64,000 nt of DNA from JAGPUQ01 sp963708735 (GTDB taxonomy: Bacteria; Pseudomonadota; Gammaproteobacteria; Pseudomonadales; Porticoccaceae). Made by a program: the position numbers and the translations under genes. The stretch spans positions 124,001 to 188,000 of the forward strand of contig CAVPTW010000005.1 in NCBI GenBank assembly GCA_963708735.1, given 5' to 3'. Every line of letters begins with the position of its first letter. Position 1 is the first letter of the stretch. Below the pieces are notes generated by a model. That model ran no database searches. It worked only from the letters and a program-made list of their open reading frames with translations, and had not been told where the DNA came from. Positions 1-9,096 of the stretch are shown piece by piece.

Positions 1-633
1 GGTCAGGCGGTAGCGGCCGAAATCGGCGCGAACGCCGCCTATCTGCGCCTGGATGTCACCAGCGAAGCGAGCTGGCAAGCCGCGGTCAAGGCGACTGTCA
101 GCAAGTTCGGCAAGCTGAATGTGCTGGTCAACAATGCCGGCATCGTCAAGGTCACCGACCTGGCGGACTGTCCGCTCGAAGAGTACATGCAGGTCATTCA
201 GGTGAACCAGGTCGGTGTGTTTCTCGGCATGAAAACCGTGGCGCCCGCGATGAAGCAGGCGGGCGGTGGCTCCATCGTCAACATTTCGTCCATCGACGGC
301 CTCATCGGCATGACCGGCGGCACCGCCTATTGCGCCAGCAAATTCGCGGTACGGGGCATGACCAAGGTTGCCGCGCTGGAACTGGGCAAGGACGGCATTC
401 GCGTCAACTCCATCCATCCGGGCGGCATCCTCACCCCGATGATTACCGGTGCCGGACTGGACGCCCAGACTGCCGGCGAGGTTTTCGGCCGGGTGCCGCT
501 CCAGCGAATTGGCCAGCCGGAAGAGATTGCCACGCTGGCGGCCTACCTTGCCTCCGACGATGCGTCCTACTCCACCGGTTCGGAATTTATCGCGGACGGT
601 GGCCTGACCGCCGGCTTCGCGCTGGAAGCCTGA
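1..633 (+). CDS. Short-chain dehydrogenase/reductase, 5' end cut by the window
   Basis: The frame is open from base 1, so this is the C-terminal 210 residues of an SDR oxidoreductase of the usual 250-residue size; the N-terminal TGxxxG cofactor loop lies outside the window. Visible family marks are the NNAG motif near base 130, the NISS segment carrying the catalytic serine near base 285, and the YCASK catalytic Tyr-Lys pair at bases 328-342, followed by the PGG segment after strand 6. Such enzymes use NAD(P)H to interconvert alcohols and ketones; the substrate cannot be read from the sequence. It converges on the flavin monooxygenase gene across a strong hairpin. Confidence 0.93.
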   Translation, partial: GQAVAAEIGANAAYLRLDVTSEASWQAAVKATVSKFGKLNVLVNNAGIVKVTDLADCPLEEYMQVIQVNQVGVFLGMKTVAPAMKQAGGGSIVNISSIDGLIGMTGGTAYCASKFAVRGMTKVAALELGKDGIRVNSIHPGGILTPMITGAGLDAQTAGEVFGRVPLQRIGQPEEIATLAAYLASDDASYSTGSEFIADGGLTAGFALEA

Positions 634-663
634 CTCCGGATCCAAGGGAAAAACCGAAAAAAA

Positions 664-690
664 AAGAGGGCGCCGCAAGGCGCCCTCTTT
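664..690. terminator. Bidirectional intrinsic terminator
   Basis: A perfect 11-bp stem (AAGAGGGCGCC with GGCGCCCTCTT) closes a GCAA tetraloop and has A-rich sequence on its left and T residues on its right. It sits between the convergent SDR gene and the flavin monooxygenase gene and can serve both strands. Confidence 0.85.
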
Positions 691-730
691 ATGCCCTTCC
701 CGGGAAAAGCTACCCGGGAGAAGCTGGCTA

Positions 731-2059
731 TCAGGGCAGATTGAGCGACGCCAGAGCCGCGCGATCCACCACCGGCAACCGCTTGGTGCCGGGTGCCAAT
801 TTGACCGAACCCGGTTTCCGATCGAAGGGGCCTTGCAGATCCTGCTGTTTGCCAAAGGCGCGTACCGCCGGCAATACTTCCTTGCCGAGCAGCTCGACGC
901 TGCGCAGGCGGTCCTTGTCTCCGACAGTGCCCTGCACCGCGAACACCGTGAACACCCCGGGGCGGATAACCTTGAGAATGTCCGTGATTTTCTTGATGCA
1001 GGTCTGGGGGCTGCCGACCACCACTTGCAGATTTTCCTGCACTTTTTCGTAGCCCTTGATCAGCTTCTGCCGCAGGCCTTCATACGCCGACGCATCCCAG
1101 GAATCCTCCTGGCCGGCCATCATCTTGGCCTTGCTGACGCCGAGCCAGCTACCGCCTGGCTGGTTCGCCAGCATGCGAATCGCCGCCTTCGAGTTGTAGC
1201 CCGGGGGCAGGGTGTGCTCGGGACGGGAGAATGCGTTCTGACCGCCGCCGTAAATGAAGCCGCGACCGAGCTCCTGTGCCTTCTCGTCGGTGTCGGCGCA
1301 GAACACGGGCAACAGGTAGCCGAAGTTCTCCGGACCCGCCTGATAACCCAGTTCCGCTGCCTTGTCGGCATACATATCCCACATGTCGCAGGTCGGTCCG
1401 AGCGCGGTGCCCAATCCCAGATAGGGATAGGCTTTCTCGGCGCACCACAGAATGGTTTCCGGACTCAGCACGCCGGGGATCCACTGCTGGGGTACCGGCT
1501 TCTGGTAAGGCTTGACCCAGGGGTTCACATGGCGGTAATGAAAGTGCTTGCCTTCATAGCGCCAGGGTCCTTCGCGGGTCCAGGCCTGCATGATGAACTC
1601 ATGAGCCTCGTTGAACATCTCGCGGTTGTAGGCGGGGTTGGCGTTGTTGAAGAACTGCTCGCTGCCCGCACCGCGTACCCAGCCGGATACCAGGCGACCA
1701 CGGGAAATGACATCAATGGTCGCCAGTTCCTCGGCCGCGCGCAACGGGTGCTTGATGACCGGGAGCGGGGTGCCGATCAGCACGATCTTCACCTTGGAGG
1801 TGATGCGCGCCAGGATCGCTGCCTCGGTGGTAAGCACGTTGCCCGAGCAGAAGGGGTTGCCGTGGTGCTCGTTCAGCGCAACGGCGTCGAAACCCACTTC
1901 TTCACAGTAACAGGCTTCGTCCAGATAGAAGTTGTAATCGTGCGCGGATTTCTCGGCATCGAAGTATTTGTTGGAAACCCCAAAAAACGCGCGGTTTTGC
2001 AGCACCGGCGCTTCGGGGATATAGCGCATCGGGCGCTCGGTAAAATGTGCAATTTGCAT
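731..2059 (-). CDS. LLM-class flavin-dependent monooxygenase (luciferase-like)
   Basis: This 442-residue protein has the bacterial luciferase-like fold signature: an early ALNEHHG segment (about residue 62), TTEAAILA, the KHPLRAAEELATID segment and the SRGR..SGWVRG segment that lines the flavin site. Family members use reduced FMN from a separate reductase to oxygenate organic substrates. The start ATG is preceded by GGAGG 7 nt upstream. It follows the alpha/beta hydrolase gene by only 19 nt, so the two are probably co-transcribed and act on related substrates, for example oxygenation followed by ester hydrolysis. No flavin reductase gene lies nearby. The exact substrate is unknown. Confidence 0.9.
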   Translation of the reverse strand: MQIAHFTERPMRYIPEAPVLQNRAFFGVSNKYFDAEKSAHDYNFYLDEACYCEEVGFDAVALNEHHGNPFCSGNVLTTEAAILARITSKVKIVLIGTPLPVIKHPLRAAEELATIDVISRGRLVSGWVRGAGSEQFFNNANPAYNREMFNEAHEFIMQAWTREGPWRYEGKHFHYRHVNPWVKPYQKPVPQQWIPGVLSPETILWCAEKAYPYLGLGTALGPTCDMWDMYADKAAELGYQAGPENFGYLLPVFCADTDEKAQELGRGFIYGGGQNAFSRPEHTLPPGYNSKAAIRMLANQPGGSWLGVSKAKMMAGQEDSWDASAYEGLRQKLIKGYEKVQENLQVVVGSPQTCIKKITDILKVIRPGVFTVFAVQGTVGDKDRLRSVELLGKEVLPAVRAFGKQQDLQGPFDRKPGSVKLAPGTKRLPVVDRAALASLNLP

Positions 2060-2078
2060 GACTCAGACCTCCGTGAGG

Positions 2079-2864
2079 TTAGGCGAGAATTTTCTTGACT
2101 GCGGCGACGAATTCGTCTTTCTTTTCGATCTCCACCCGGTGGCCGGCACCGGCGATGGATACCACCTGGGCCTGCGGCAGCGCTTCCTTGTACTTGCGGA
2201 TGCAATCTTCCGGGACGATGCCGTCGTCGCTGCCGCGGATCAACAGGGTGGGCAGCTTCACGTTGGCGGCGCTGCGCAGCAGCCAGGGCAGGCTGGGGTT
2301 GAACATGTAGGGCTCCCAGCCGATGCGCGCGCTCTCGGCGCGGGCGTCCTCGAACAACTCGAACTGCTCCGGCGTCATCTCGCCGCCGTAGATGTTCTTG
2401 AACTCGTTGTCCTGGCTGGCGACACTGGTGCGCAGATAGGTGTTGATGGTACAGGCGAACATGTCGTAGATCTCGCCCTTGTCGGGCTTGATGCCCATGG
2501 GGCCCACCAGGGTCAGGCTCGCCAACTGTTCGGGGTTGGCAGCCGCCATTTCCGCGGCGATATAGCCCCCGGCGGAAAAGCCGAGTAGATCGACCTTGCC
2601 CAGGTTCAGTTCGCGAATCATGTTCTGATAAAAATTGGCGACGTCCCGGTGCCGCCAGGCCCAATCGAGGCGCGGCGACTTGCCGAAGCCGGGCTGCAGC
2701 GGAATGATCAGCTCGCGACTCTTGGCAAGTTCCTCATTCCAGCCCATCCAGCCGGTGTAGCCCATTTCGTCATGCAGCACCAGCAGCGGCTTGCCGGACC
2801 CACCCCGGACGACAACCAGCTCGCTGCCGGCGACCTTAACGGTTTCTTCTTTCCAAGTAGCCAA
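2079..2864 (-). CDS. Alpha/beta hydrolase
   Basis: This is a serine hydrolase of about 261 residues. The nucleophile elbow GFSAGG, the acid in GSDDGIVP and the C-terminal GAGHRVE histidine form the expected Ser-Asp-His triad. No ATG fits the conserved N-terminus. The best start is TTG at 2864, because AAGGGGG lies 5 nt upstream (2870-2876); an open frame continues to 3092 but that extension has no hydrolase character. It is the first gene of a two-gene minus-strand unit with the flavin monooxygenase. The substrate is not identifiable. Confidence 0.9.
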   Translation of the reverse strand: MATWKEETVKVAGSELVVVRGGSGKPLLVLHDEMGYTGWMGWNEELAKSRELIIPLQPGFGKSPRLDWAWRHRDVANFYQNMIRELNLGKVDLLGFSAGGYIAAEMAAANPEQLASLTLVGPMGIKPDKGEIYDMFACTINTYLRTSVASQDNEFKNIYGGEMTPEQFELFEDARAESARIGWEPYMFNPSLPWLLRSAANVKLPTLLIRGSDDGIVPEDCIRKYKEALPQAQVVSIAGAGHRVEIEKKDEFVAAVKKILA

Positions 2865-3321
2865 TGTTTCCCCCTTGCTATCGTTTGAAAGGTTGATGAT
2901 GCGGTCTACAAACCAGTTATGGCATGTAAGGTTAAAAAATTGCTTCTGCGACAATGTGTTAGGCGAGACAACGCGGTATTGGTGAATGACCCTTACTACC
3001 GAAAGTCCGCTTATGCCGGATTGGATTGATTCAATCACAAAGGGGATTGGGGGGGCAACCTGTTTTTGGAGCGGCCAATTGGCCTGCGTCAACTACGGGA
3101 CACGCAAACCGCCGGGCGGATAGGCCCGGCCATACACCCGCCGAGCGGAGAGGCCGTTTGACTCTCTGGCGCGTTCTAGCGTCCAATACCCGGCCTAGAT
3201 CGACGTGCCGCGCAAGAAGCCCCGCGATTCAGCCAAGCTTCCGAAATCTCCTTGACATTTGCATTTACTCCTTGACCGATTGGCCCCGAGCACCTGCTCG
3301 CCCCGAGAACGCCGGCAATAT
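2865..3321. other. Divergent intergenic region
   Basis: This 457-base stretch separates the leftward hydrolase pair from the rightward RND efflux genes. It holds a perfect -35-like TTGACA at 3252-3257 and two copies of CTCCTTGAC. I see no convincing gene in it; the open frames are continuations of the flanking genes. Confidence 0.6.
3248..3276 (+). promoter_or_regulatory. Candidate promoter/operator for the efflux genes
   Basis: The 9-bp sequence CTCCTTGAC occurs twice with start points 20 bp apart, and the first copy contains a consensus TTGACA (3252-3257) about 65 bases upstream of the adaptor start. Two-turn spacing would suit a dimeric regulator on one DNA face. The matching -10 box is poor, so the promoter call is tentative. 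Confidence 0.35.
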
Positions 3322-4437
3322 ATGTTGATCACCCTGCGTAGACGTGACTCCGCCCTGCTGATCACCATTCTGGCGTTGACGGCCTGCGAGCCCGGGAAAT
3401 CCGAAGCACCCGCTGCTGCGACAGCGCCGGCCGGCCACACCACTGCGGTCACAGCCGCGCCACCGCTGCGGCAGGACGTCGTGGTGACCGAGCGCTCGGT
3501 CGGACAGCTCGAGAGCCTGATCACCCCGGAAGTGGCCGCTGAAGTGGAGGGAAGGATTCTCCGAGGTTTGGCCAAAACCGGCGAGCGCGTCACGGAAGGC
3601 CAGCTGATCGCGGAGCTCGATCCCGAGGACTACCGCATAGCTGCCGCAGCTGCCGGCGCCGAGCTGCGGCAGCTAACTGCACTGCGGGACAATCAGCGCC
3701 GTACCGTCGAGCGCTACCAGGCCCTGCTGGCCGGCCATCAGATCTCGATGGATCGCCACGATGAAGCGGTCGCCCAGCTGCGCGCCCTGGACGAGCAGAT
3801 CAAGGCGGCGCAGGCACGACTGGAACAGAGCGAGCGCGCACTGACGAAAACCCGGGTGCTCTCGCGCTACAACGGCGTGGTCGACGCCGAGCTGGCCAGC
3901 CCCGGGGATTTCGTCAAGGTGGGCGACCCGCTGTTCCGCATCACCACCTCAAATCGCCTCCGCGCCCGTGTGCCATTGCCGGAAACCCTGGCCAGCAAGC
4001 TTTCGGTGGGCCAGGAAATCGAACTCTATTCCCCGCTCGCTCCGGACACCCGGGTGACGAGCTCCATATCGGAAATCCGCCCCACCATCGGCGTCCGCAA
4101 TCGCGCCCTCGACGTACTCGCCATGGTGGAGAATCCCGGCGGCTGGCAACCGGGCGGCAGCGTCAACGCGAGCATCGTCATCGCCCGACGGCCCGGAGCG
4201 TTGCTGGTCCCCGAGGCCGCCGTCGTGCCGCGACCGGCCGGCAATGTGGTCTATGTGGTCGAGGCCGGCGCGGCGCATCAGCGGGCGGTGGAAACCGGGG
4301 TCTTTGTCGACGATTTTGTGGAAATTCGCTCCGGCGTGACCGCGACTGATCTGGTCGTCGTCGCCGGCGCCAGCTTCCTCACCGAGGGCGCTCCCGTGAC
4401 GGTTAGCCCGGCTGGCAAGACGGTGCGAGCCGACTGA
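3322..4437 (+). CDS. RND efflux periplasmic adaptor (HlyD/AcrA family), lipoprotein
   Basis: The gene encodes a membrane fusion protein of about 371 residues that would link an inner-membrane RND pump to an outer-membrane channel. The chosen ATG gives a lipoprotein signal, an LLITILALTAC stretch with the lipobox cysteine near residue 22; an in-frame ATG at 3259 would bury this signal. Downstream come a biotinyl-lipoyl-like half-motif (VEGRILRGLAKTGERVTEGQ), a helical hairpin around residues 105-175, the second lipoyl half (NGVVDAELASPGDFVKVGDPL) and a beta-barrel domain. The RND pump gene follows after 3 nt. Confidence 0.93.
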   Translation: MLITLRRRDSALLITILALTACEPGKSEAPAAATAPAGHTTAVTAAPPLRQDVVVTERSVGQLESLITPEVAAEVEGRILRGLAKTGERVTEGQLIAELDPEDYRIAAAAAGAELRQLTALRDNQRRTVERYQALLAGHQISMDRHDEAVAQLRALDEQIKAAQARLEQSERALTKTRVLSRYNGVVDAELASPGDFVKVGDPLFRITTSNRLRARVPLPETLASKLSVGQEIELYSPLAPDTRVTSSISEIRPTIGVRNRALDVLAMVENPGGWQPGGSVNASIVIARRPGALLVPEAAVVPRPAGNVVYVVEAGAAHQRAVETGVFVDDFVEIRSGVTATDLVVVAGASFLTEGAPVTVSPAGKTVRAD

Positions 4438-4440
4438 GCC

Positions 4441-7400
4441 ATGAACCTTCCCGCGCTTTCGATCAGCCGCCATGTCCTTACTACCATGCTGTCGGCGGTG
4501 CTGGTGCTGTTTGGCGTCATCGGTTACCAACGCCTCGGAGTCGACCGGTTTCCCTACACCGAATTTCCCCTGGTGGCAGTGACCACCACATTGACCGGCG
4601 CTTCTCCAGAAGTCATCGACGCGGCCCTCACGAATGTGATCGAAACCGCCGTCAACAGCGTGCCGGGGATCGAACACATCGAGTCGAGTTCGAGTCCGGG
4701 TACCTCCAGCGTGGTGGTGACTTTCAACCTCGACAAGAACATCAACATCGCTTTCAACGAGGTGCAGTCGAAGGTCAACCAGGTGCTGGGGCAATTACCT
4801 TCCGATGCCGACCCCCCGGTCGTCGCAAAAGTCGAGTTCGGGGCACAGCCCATCATGTGGCTGGCCCTCGAAGGTGATCGCACCCTGCAACAGCTCAACA
4901 CCTATGCCATCAACAATATAAAGAAGACGCTGGAAACCATCGATGGCGTGGGGGAAGTGCAGATCGGCGGCAAACGCGAACGCACGGTGCGCGTCAACCT
5001 CGATCCCGAACGCATGGCCGCCTTCAATGTGACCACCAGCGAAGTGCTCGCGGCGATCCGCAACGAGCACTTCATGATGGCGGGCGGCTTTCTCACCAGC
5101 GGCGGACGCGAACACCTGGTCAAGCTCGATCTCGAATACCACAAGGTGCGGGATCTCGAAGCGCTTGTCGTCGCCTACCGCGATGGCGCACCCCTGCATC
5201 TCGTGGATATCGCCAGCGTTACCGACGGCCTGGAGGACCGCCGCAGCGCGGCCAAATTCAACGGTCGCGAATCGGTGGGTTTGGGTATCGTCAAGGTGTC
5301 GGACGCCAACACCGTAGCCATCGTGGATGAGGTCTATCGGCGCATCGAAACCGAGATCAACCCGCAGTTGCCACCCGGACTGAAGCTGTCGATCTCGTCC
5401 GATGACTCCGTATTCGTACGCGAGCTGGTGGCCGCCCTGCAAGAACACCTGCTACTCGGCACCCTGCTGACCGCACTGGTGGTATGGCTGTTCCTGAAAA
5501 ATGTCCGCTCGACGCTGATCATCGCCGTCGCCATCCCGGTCTCCCTGCTGGGCTCGGTGGCCCTGATCTACTTCATGGGCTACACCCTCAACTCGATGAC
5601 CTTGCTGGCATTGCTGCTGCTGATCGGGATCGTGGTCGACGATGCCATCGTGGTGCTGGAGAACGTTTACCGTCACCGTGAGGGCCTGGACCCGGATCCG
5701 TACAGCGCGGCCATCAACGGCACTCGCGAAGTGGTCTTTGCTGTATTGGCGGCAACGCTCTCGCTGGTGTCGATTTTCGTTCCCGTCATTTTCATGGGCG
5801 GGATCATCGGTCGCTTCTTCGAGTCCTTCGCCGTGGTGGTAGCGGCGGGCGTGCTGGTGTCCTGGTTTGTCTCCATGACCCTCACGCCCATGCTCTGCTC
5901 ACGCTTTCTCGAGGTAGAAGAGCACCATCAAGGCCTCTACCACTGGCTGGAGCGCGCATTCCGTGCCATGGAAAATTTTTACACAAAGCTGCTCGCCCTC
6001 GCGCTGAGCTGGCGCTGGACGGTGGTTGGAATCACCTGGCTGACTGTGTTGGGCTGCGTATTTTTTCTCAAGGATATCGGCAAGGAATTCTCTCCGGAGC
6101 AGGATGAGAGCCGCTTCATGGTAATGGTACGCGCGCCGCTGGGCTCGGGCATCGATTATGTGCTGGGCAAAGTCGACGAAGTCGAGGCGGTGCTGGCTCG
6201 TCACAACGATGTCGTGCAGTCGTTTTTTGTCGGCGTCGGCACCAGCGGCCGGCAGATGAACGAAGCCTGGGGGTTTGCGCGCATGACGCCCAAGGACACG
6301 CGCGCCATCAGCCAGCAGGATCTCCTCAAGGAACTGGGCGCCGAGTTTGCCGCCATCCCCGGTGTGCGGGCCTTTCCGATCCCGATTCCCAGCCTGGGAG
6401 GAACCCGAGGTGAACCGCTGCAATTTGTTATCCGTGGGCCCAACCTGGTCGAAGTCGGCCGACTGGCGCGGGAGCTGCAGCAGCGCCTGCTCGCCGAACC
6501 TGGATTCGGCTATGTGGATCTGGATCTGAACCTGGATCTGCCCCAGTTCAAGCTCGATATCGACCGCGTCCGCGCCGCCGACCTGGGGTTCTCCGCCCTG
6601 GACGTCGCCACCGCCGTTAACGTCATGATCGGCGGCGTGGATGCCGCCAAATACAACGACGATCCGGGCGACGGCGAGCGCTATGACTTGCGCCTCAAGG
6701 GTGACGAAGCCGCTTTCCGCAACCGCGCCGACCTGAGCAAGATCTATCTGCGCAGCCGTGAAGGTCAGATGATTCGCATCGACACTGTCGCCTCGCTGGA
6801 TGAAACCCTCGGCCCGGCGTCGATACCGCGTTACGATTTGCGCTACTCGGCGCCCTTCTATGGCAAACCGCAGATCCCGCTGGCCACTGCCATCGCCAAG
6901 GTGCGGGAGCACGCCGATGCCATTCTCACCCCCGGGTACAACCTGAAATTCAAGGGGCAGTCGGAGGAGTTTGCCAAGACGGCGAGCAACATGCTGTTCG
7001 CCTTCATGTTGGCCACCGTGCTCCTGTACATGGTGCTCGCCAGCCAGTTCAATTCGTTTTTGCAGCCTTTCATCATCATGACCGCCCAACCCCTCGCCAT
7101 GGTGGGCGGGATTGCGGCGCTGTGGCTCACCGGACAGACACTCAACACCTACTCCATGATCGGTCTGGTATTGCTGATCGGTTTGGTGGCGAAGAACTCC
7201 ATCCTGCTGGTGGACATCACCAACCAGCGGCGCCAGCAGGGGCTGGGCGTGGACGCGGCGCTGCTGACCGCCTGCCCGATTCGCCTGCGGCCCGTGCTGA
7301 TGACCTCCCTGACGGTGATCCTGGCGATGGTGCCCGCGGCGCTGGGCGTCGGCGCCGGATCCGAGACCAACCGCCCGCTGGCGATTGCGGTGATCGGCGG

Positions 7401-7503
7401 GATGGTATCCTCCACGCTGTTGACCCTGGTCGTGATTCCCCCGGTGTACTCGATCCTCGAAGGCTTCCTGGAATGGTGGCAAGCGCGCCGGGCGACCGCC
7501 TGA
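4441..7503 (+). CDS. RND efflux transporter, inner-membrane pump (HAE1/AcrB-like)
   Basis: This 1020-residue pump has the expected duplicated RND layout: TM1 near the N-terminus, a large periplasmic loop, a central block of TM helices, a second periplasmic loop and a final TM block. The proton-relay acidic pair is visible in GIVVDDAIVVLENV (about residues 398-411), and the second-half counterpart is GLVAKNSILLVD. It would use proton influx to expel substrates through the adjacent adaptor. No outer-membrane factor or regulator gene accompanies it, so it must share a TolC-like channel encoded elsewhere. The drug, metal or solvent specificity is not evident, although the HME (metal) type is less likely by sequence character. 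Confidence 0.95.
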   Translation: MNLPALSISRHVLTTMLSAVLVLFGVIGYQRLGVDRFPYTEFPLVAVTTTLTGASPEVIDAALTNVIETAVNSVPGIEHIESSSSPGTSSVVVTFNLDKNINIAFNEVQSKVNQVLGQLPSDADPPVVAKVEFGAQPIMWLALEGDRTLQQLNTYAINNIKKTLETIDGVGEVQIGGKRERTVRVNLDPERMAAFNVTTSEVLAAIRNEHFMMAGGFLTSGGREHLVKLDLEYHKVRDLEALVVAYRDGAPLHLVDIASVTDGLEDRRSAAKFNGRESVGLGIVKVSDANTVAIVDEVYRRIETEINPQLPPGLKLSISSDDSVFVRELVAALQEHLLLGTLLTALVVWLFLKNVRSTLIIAVAIPVSLLGSVALIYFMGYTLNSMTLLALLLLIGIVVDDAIVVLENVYRHREGLDPDPYSAAINGTREVVFAVLAATLSLVSIFVPVIFMGGIIGRFFESFAVVVAAGVLVSWFVSMTLTPMLCSRFLEVEEHHQGLYHWLERAFRAMENFYTKLLALALSWRWTVVGITWLTVLGCVFFLKDIGKEFSPEQDESRFMVMVRAPLGSGIDYVLGKVDEVEAVLARHNDVVQSFFVGVGTSGRQMNEAWGFARMTPKDTRAISQQDLLKELGAEFAAIPGVRAFPIPIPSLGGTRGEPLQFVIRGPNLVEVGRLARELQQRLLAEPGFGYVDLDLNLDLPQFKLDIDRVRAADLGFSALDVATAVNVMIGGVDAAKYNDDPGDGERYDLRLKGDEAAFRNRADLSKIYLRSREGQMIRIDTVASLDETLGPASIPRYDLRYSAPFYGKPQIPLATAIAKVREHADAILTPGYNLKFKGQSEEFAKTASNMLFAFMLATVLLYMVLASQFNSFLQPFIIMTAQPLAMVGGIAALWLTGQTLNTYSMIGLVLLIGLVAKNSILLVDITNQRRQQGLGVDAALLTACPIRLRPVLMTSLTVILAMVPAALGVGAGSETNRPLAIAVIGGMVSSTLLTLVVIPPVYSILEGFLEWWQARRATA

Positions 7504-7549
7504 CCACGCCGCCGGGCCGGCGCGCGATCCGCTCTGCCGGGCTGCAGCC

Positions 7550-8230
7550 GTGACACGGGGCCTGTTCATCACGGGCACCGACACCGGCGTGGGTAAAACC
7601 CGTATCGGAACCTTGCTGATTCACGAGCTGGTCCGCCGCGGCATACGCATCCGCGCGCGCAAACCGGTGGAATCCGGTTGCGCCCGCCAGGGTAACGAAC
7701 TGCTCCCGGCCGACGCTCTCGCCCTCCGGGCGGCCGCCGGCAACCGTGAAGCCCTGGATCGCGTCTGCGCCTTTCCGCTGGAAGCGCCCGTCTCGCCGAC
7801 CCGCGCGGCCGCGCTCGCCGGCCAGTCCCTGAATCTCGAACAACTGGTCGCCGCCTGCCGGGATGAAGTGGGTACCGGAGACTTTCTGGTCGTCGAAGGG
7901 GCCGGTGGCTTTCTTTCGCCGCTCACCCGGGACGCGCTCAATGCGGATCTCGCCCAGCGGCTCGGGCTGCCCGTGGTCCTGGTCGCCGCGGATCGGCTGG
8001 GCGCGGTCCATCAGGTGCTGGTCACCGCCGAGGCTATCGAGCGTCGCGGCCTGATGCTGGCCGCCGTGGTACTGAATCAACTGGATCCCGTGCTCGACCC
8101 CCGGCTCGACAACGCGGTCGAGCTCGCGCACTGGCTTGGAATGGCGGTCATCGCACTGCCGCACCAGGCCGGCGCCGGCCCGCTCCCGCAACTGGCCGCG
8201 CTGGCCGAGACACTCGTGCACAACCGCTAA
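7550..8230 (+). CDS. bioD: Dethiobiotin synthetase
   Basis: The 226-residue product starts MTRGLFITGTDTGVGKT, which is the BioD P-loop, followed by the RKPVESG substrate segment and the VEGAGGFLSPL segment near residue 120. BioD closes the ureido ring of dethiobiotin from diaminopelargonate, CO2 and ATP in the cytoplasm. The start is GTG. It stands alone: no bioA, bioB, bioF or bioC lies in the window, and it begins 46 nt after the RND pump gene, so it may be read from that transcript or from its own weak promoter. Confidence 0.95.
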   Translation: MTRGLFITGTDTGVGKTRIGTLLIHELVRRGIRIRARKPVESGCARQGNELLPADALALRAAAGNREALDRVCAFPLEAPVSPTRAAALAGQSLNLEQLVAACRDEVGTGDFLVVEGAGGFLSPLTRDALNADLAQRLGLPVVLVAADRLGAVHQVLVTAEAIERRGLMLAAVVLNQLDPVLDPRLDNAVELAHWLGMAVIALPHQAGAGPLPQLAALAETLVHNR

Positions 8231-8292
8231 CGACCCCCTGCCAGCGGTGCGCGTGGCACAATGCGGCCTTCATTCCTGTCCGGGAGACCGCG

Positions 8293-9054
8293 ATGCGCTA
8301 CGACAGCGTGAACTACGAACGGCACGGCACCACCGCCCTGATTACCCTCGACGAACCGAGCAAGCTGAACGCGCTGAGCCCTGGCATTCGCTCGGGTCTC
8401 ACCGCCGCGTTCGCCGCTGCGCGCGATGACGACGCGGTCCGCGTCCTGGTCGTGACGGGCGCGGGCGAGAAAGCCTTCTGCGCGGGCGCCGACATCAGCG
8501 GCTTCGAATTCACCACCCGCTACGCCCGCGAATTCATCGACAAGGTGCTCGACGTGCTGGCGCTGCCGGAAAACATCGGCAAGCCGGTGATCGCCGCCGT
8601 CAACGGCTTCGCCTACGGCGGCGGCTTCGAGATCGCCATCGCCTGCGATTTCATCATCGCTTCCGAGCGCGCCCGCTTCGCGGTGCCGGAAATCCAGCTC
8701 GGCCTGTTGCCCGGTTTCGCCATCGTGCGTCTGGCCGAACTGGTCGGACGCCAGCGCGCCAAGTACCTGAGCATGCTCGGCGAGCCCGTTTCGGCACAGG
8801 AAGCGCAAGCCATGGGTCTGGTGCTGGAGGTCGTCCCCCACGCCGACCTGCTCACCCGCGCGCTGGAACTGGCGGACAAGCTGGCCGGCAAGCCACAGAT
8901 GGCGATCCGCTACGCCAAATCGGTGTACAACCGGGAGCTCGGCGGCGCCGACATCACCTACGCCAAGGACGTGATGCCGTTTTTGTTTCTGGATGACGAC
9001 ACCCGCGAAGGTGTCGCGGCGTTTCGCGAAAAGCGCAAGCCGGTATTCAAATAG
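8293..9054 (+). CDS. Enoyl-CoA hydratase/isomerase family protein
   Basis: A 253-residue crotonase-fold protein. The oxyanion-hole segments are AFCAGADI (about residue 61) and NGFAYGGGFEIA (about residue 103), and both acidic positions used by true hydratases appear to be present, in GGGFE and PEIQLG. The downstream GG(T/A)QRL segment is replaced by GFAIVRL, so a strict hydratase role is likely but not certain; isomerase or dehydratase activities are alternatives. It would act in acyl-CoA beta-oxidation or aromatic-ring catabolism. No neighbouring thiolase or acyl-CoA dehydrogenase gene indicates the pathway. Confidence 0.92.
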   Translation: MRYDSVNYERHGTTALITLDEPSKLNALSPGIRSGLTAAFAAARDDDAVRVLVVTGAGEKAFCAGADISGFEFTTRYAREFIDKVLDVLALPENIGKPVIAAVNGFAYGGGFEIAIACDFIIASERARFAVPEIQLGLLPGFAIVRLAELVGRQRAKYLSMLGEPVSAQEAQAMGLVLEVVPHADLLTRALELADKLAGKPQMAIRYAKSVYNRELGGADITYAKDVMPFLFLDDDTREGVAAFREKRKPVFK

Positions 9055-9065
9055 TTCCGGAAGCT

Positions 9066-9094
9066 CCGAGGCGTGGGCCGCTTCCGCGCCTCGG
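9066..9094. terminator. Hairpin between convergent genes
   Basis: An 8-bp stem (CCGAGGCG with CGCCTCGG) lies between the ends of the crotonase-family gene and the HNH gene. It lacks a T run, so termination would be weak or Rho-assisted. Confidence 0.45.
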
Positions 9095-9096
9095 GG

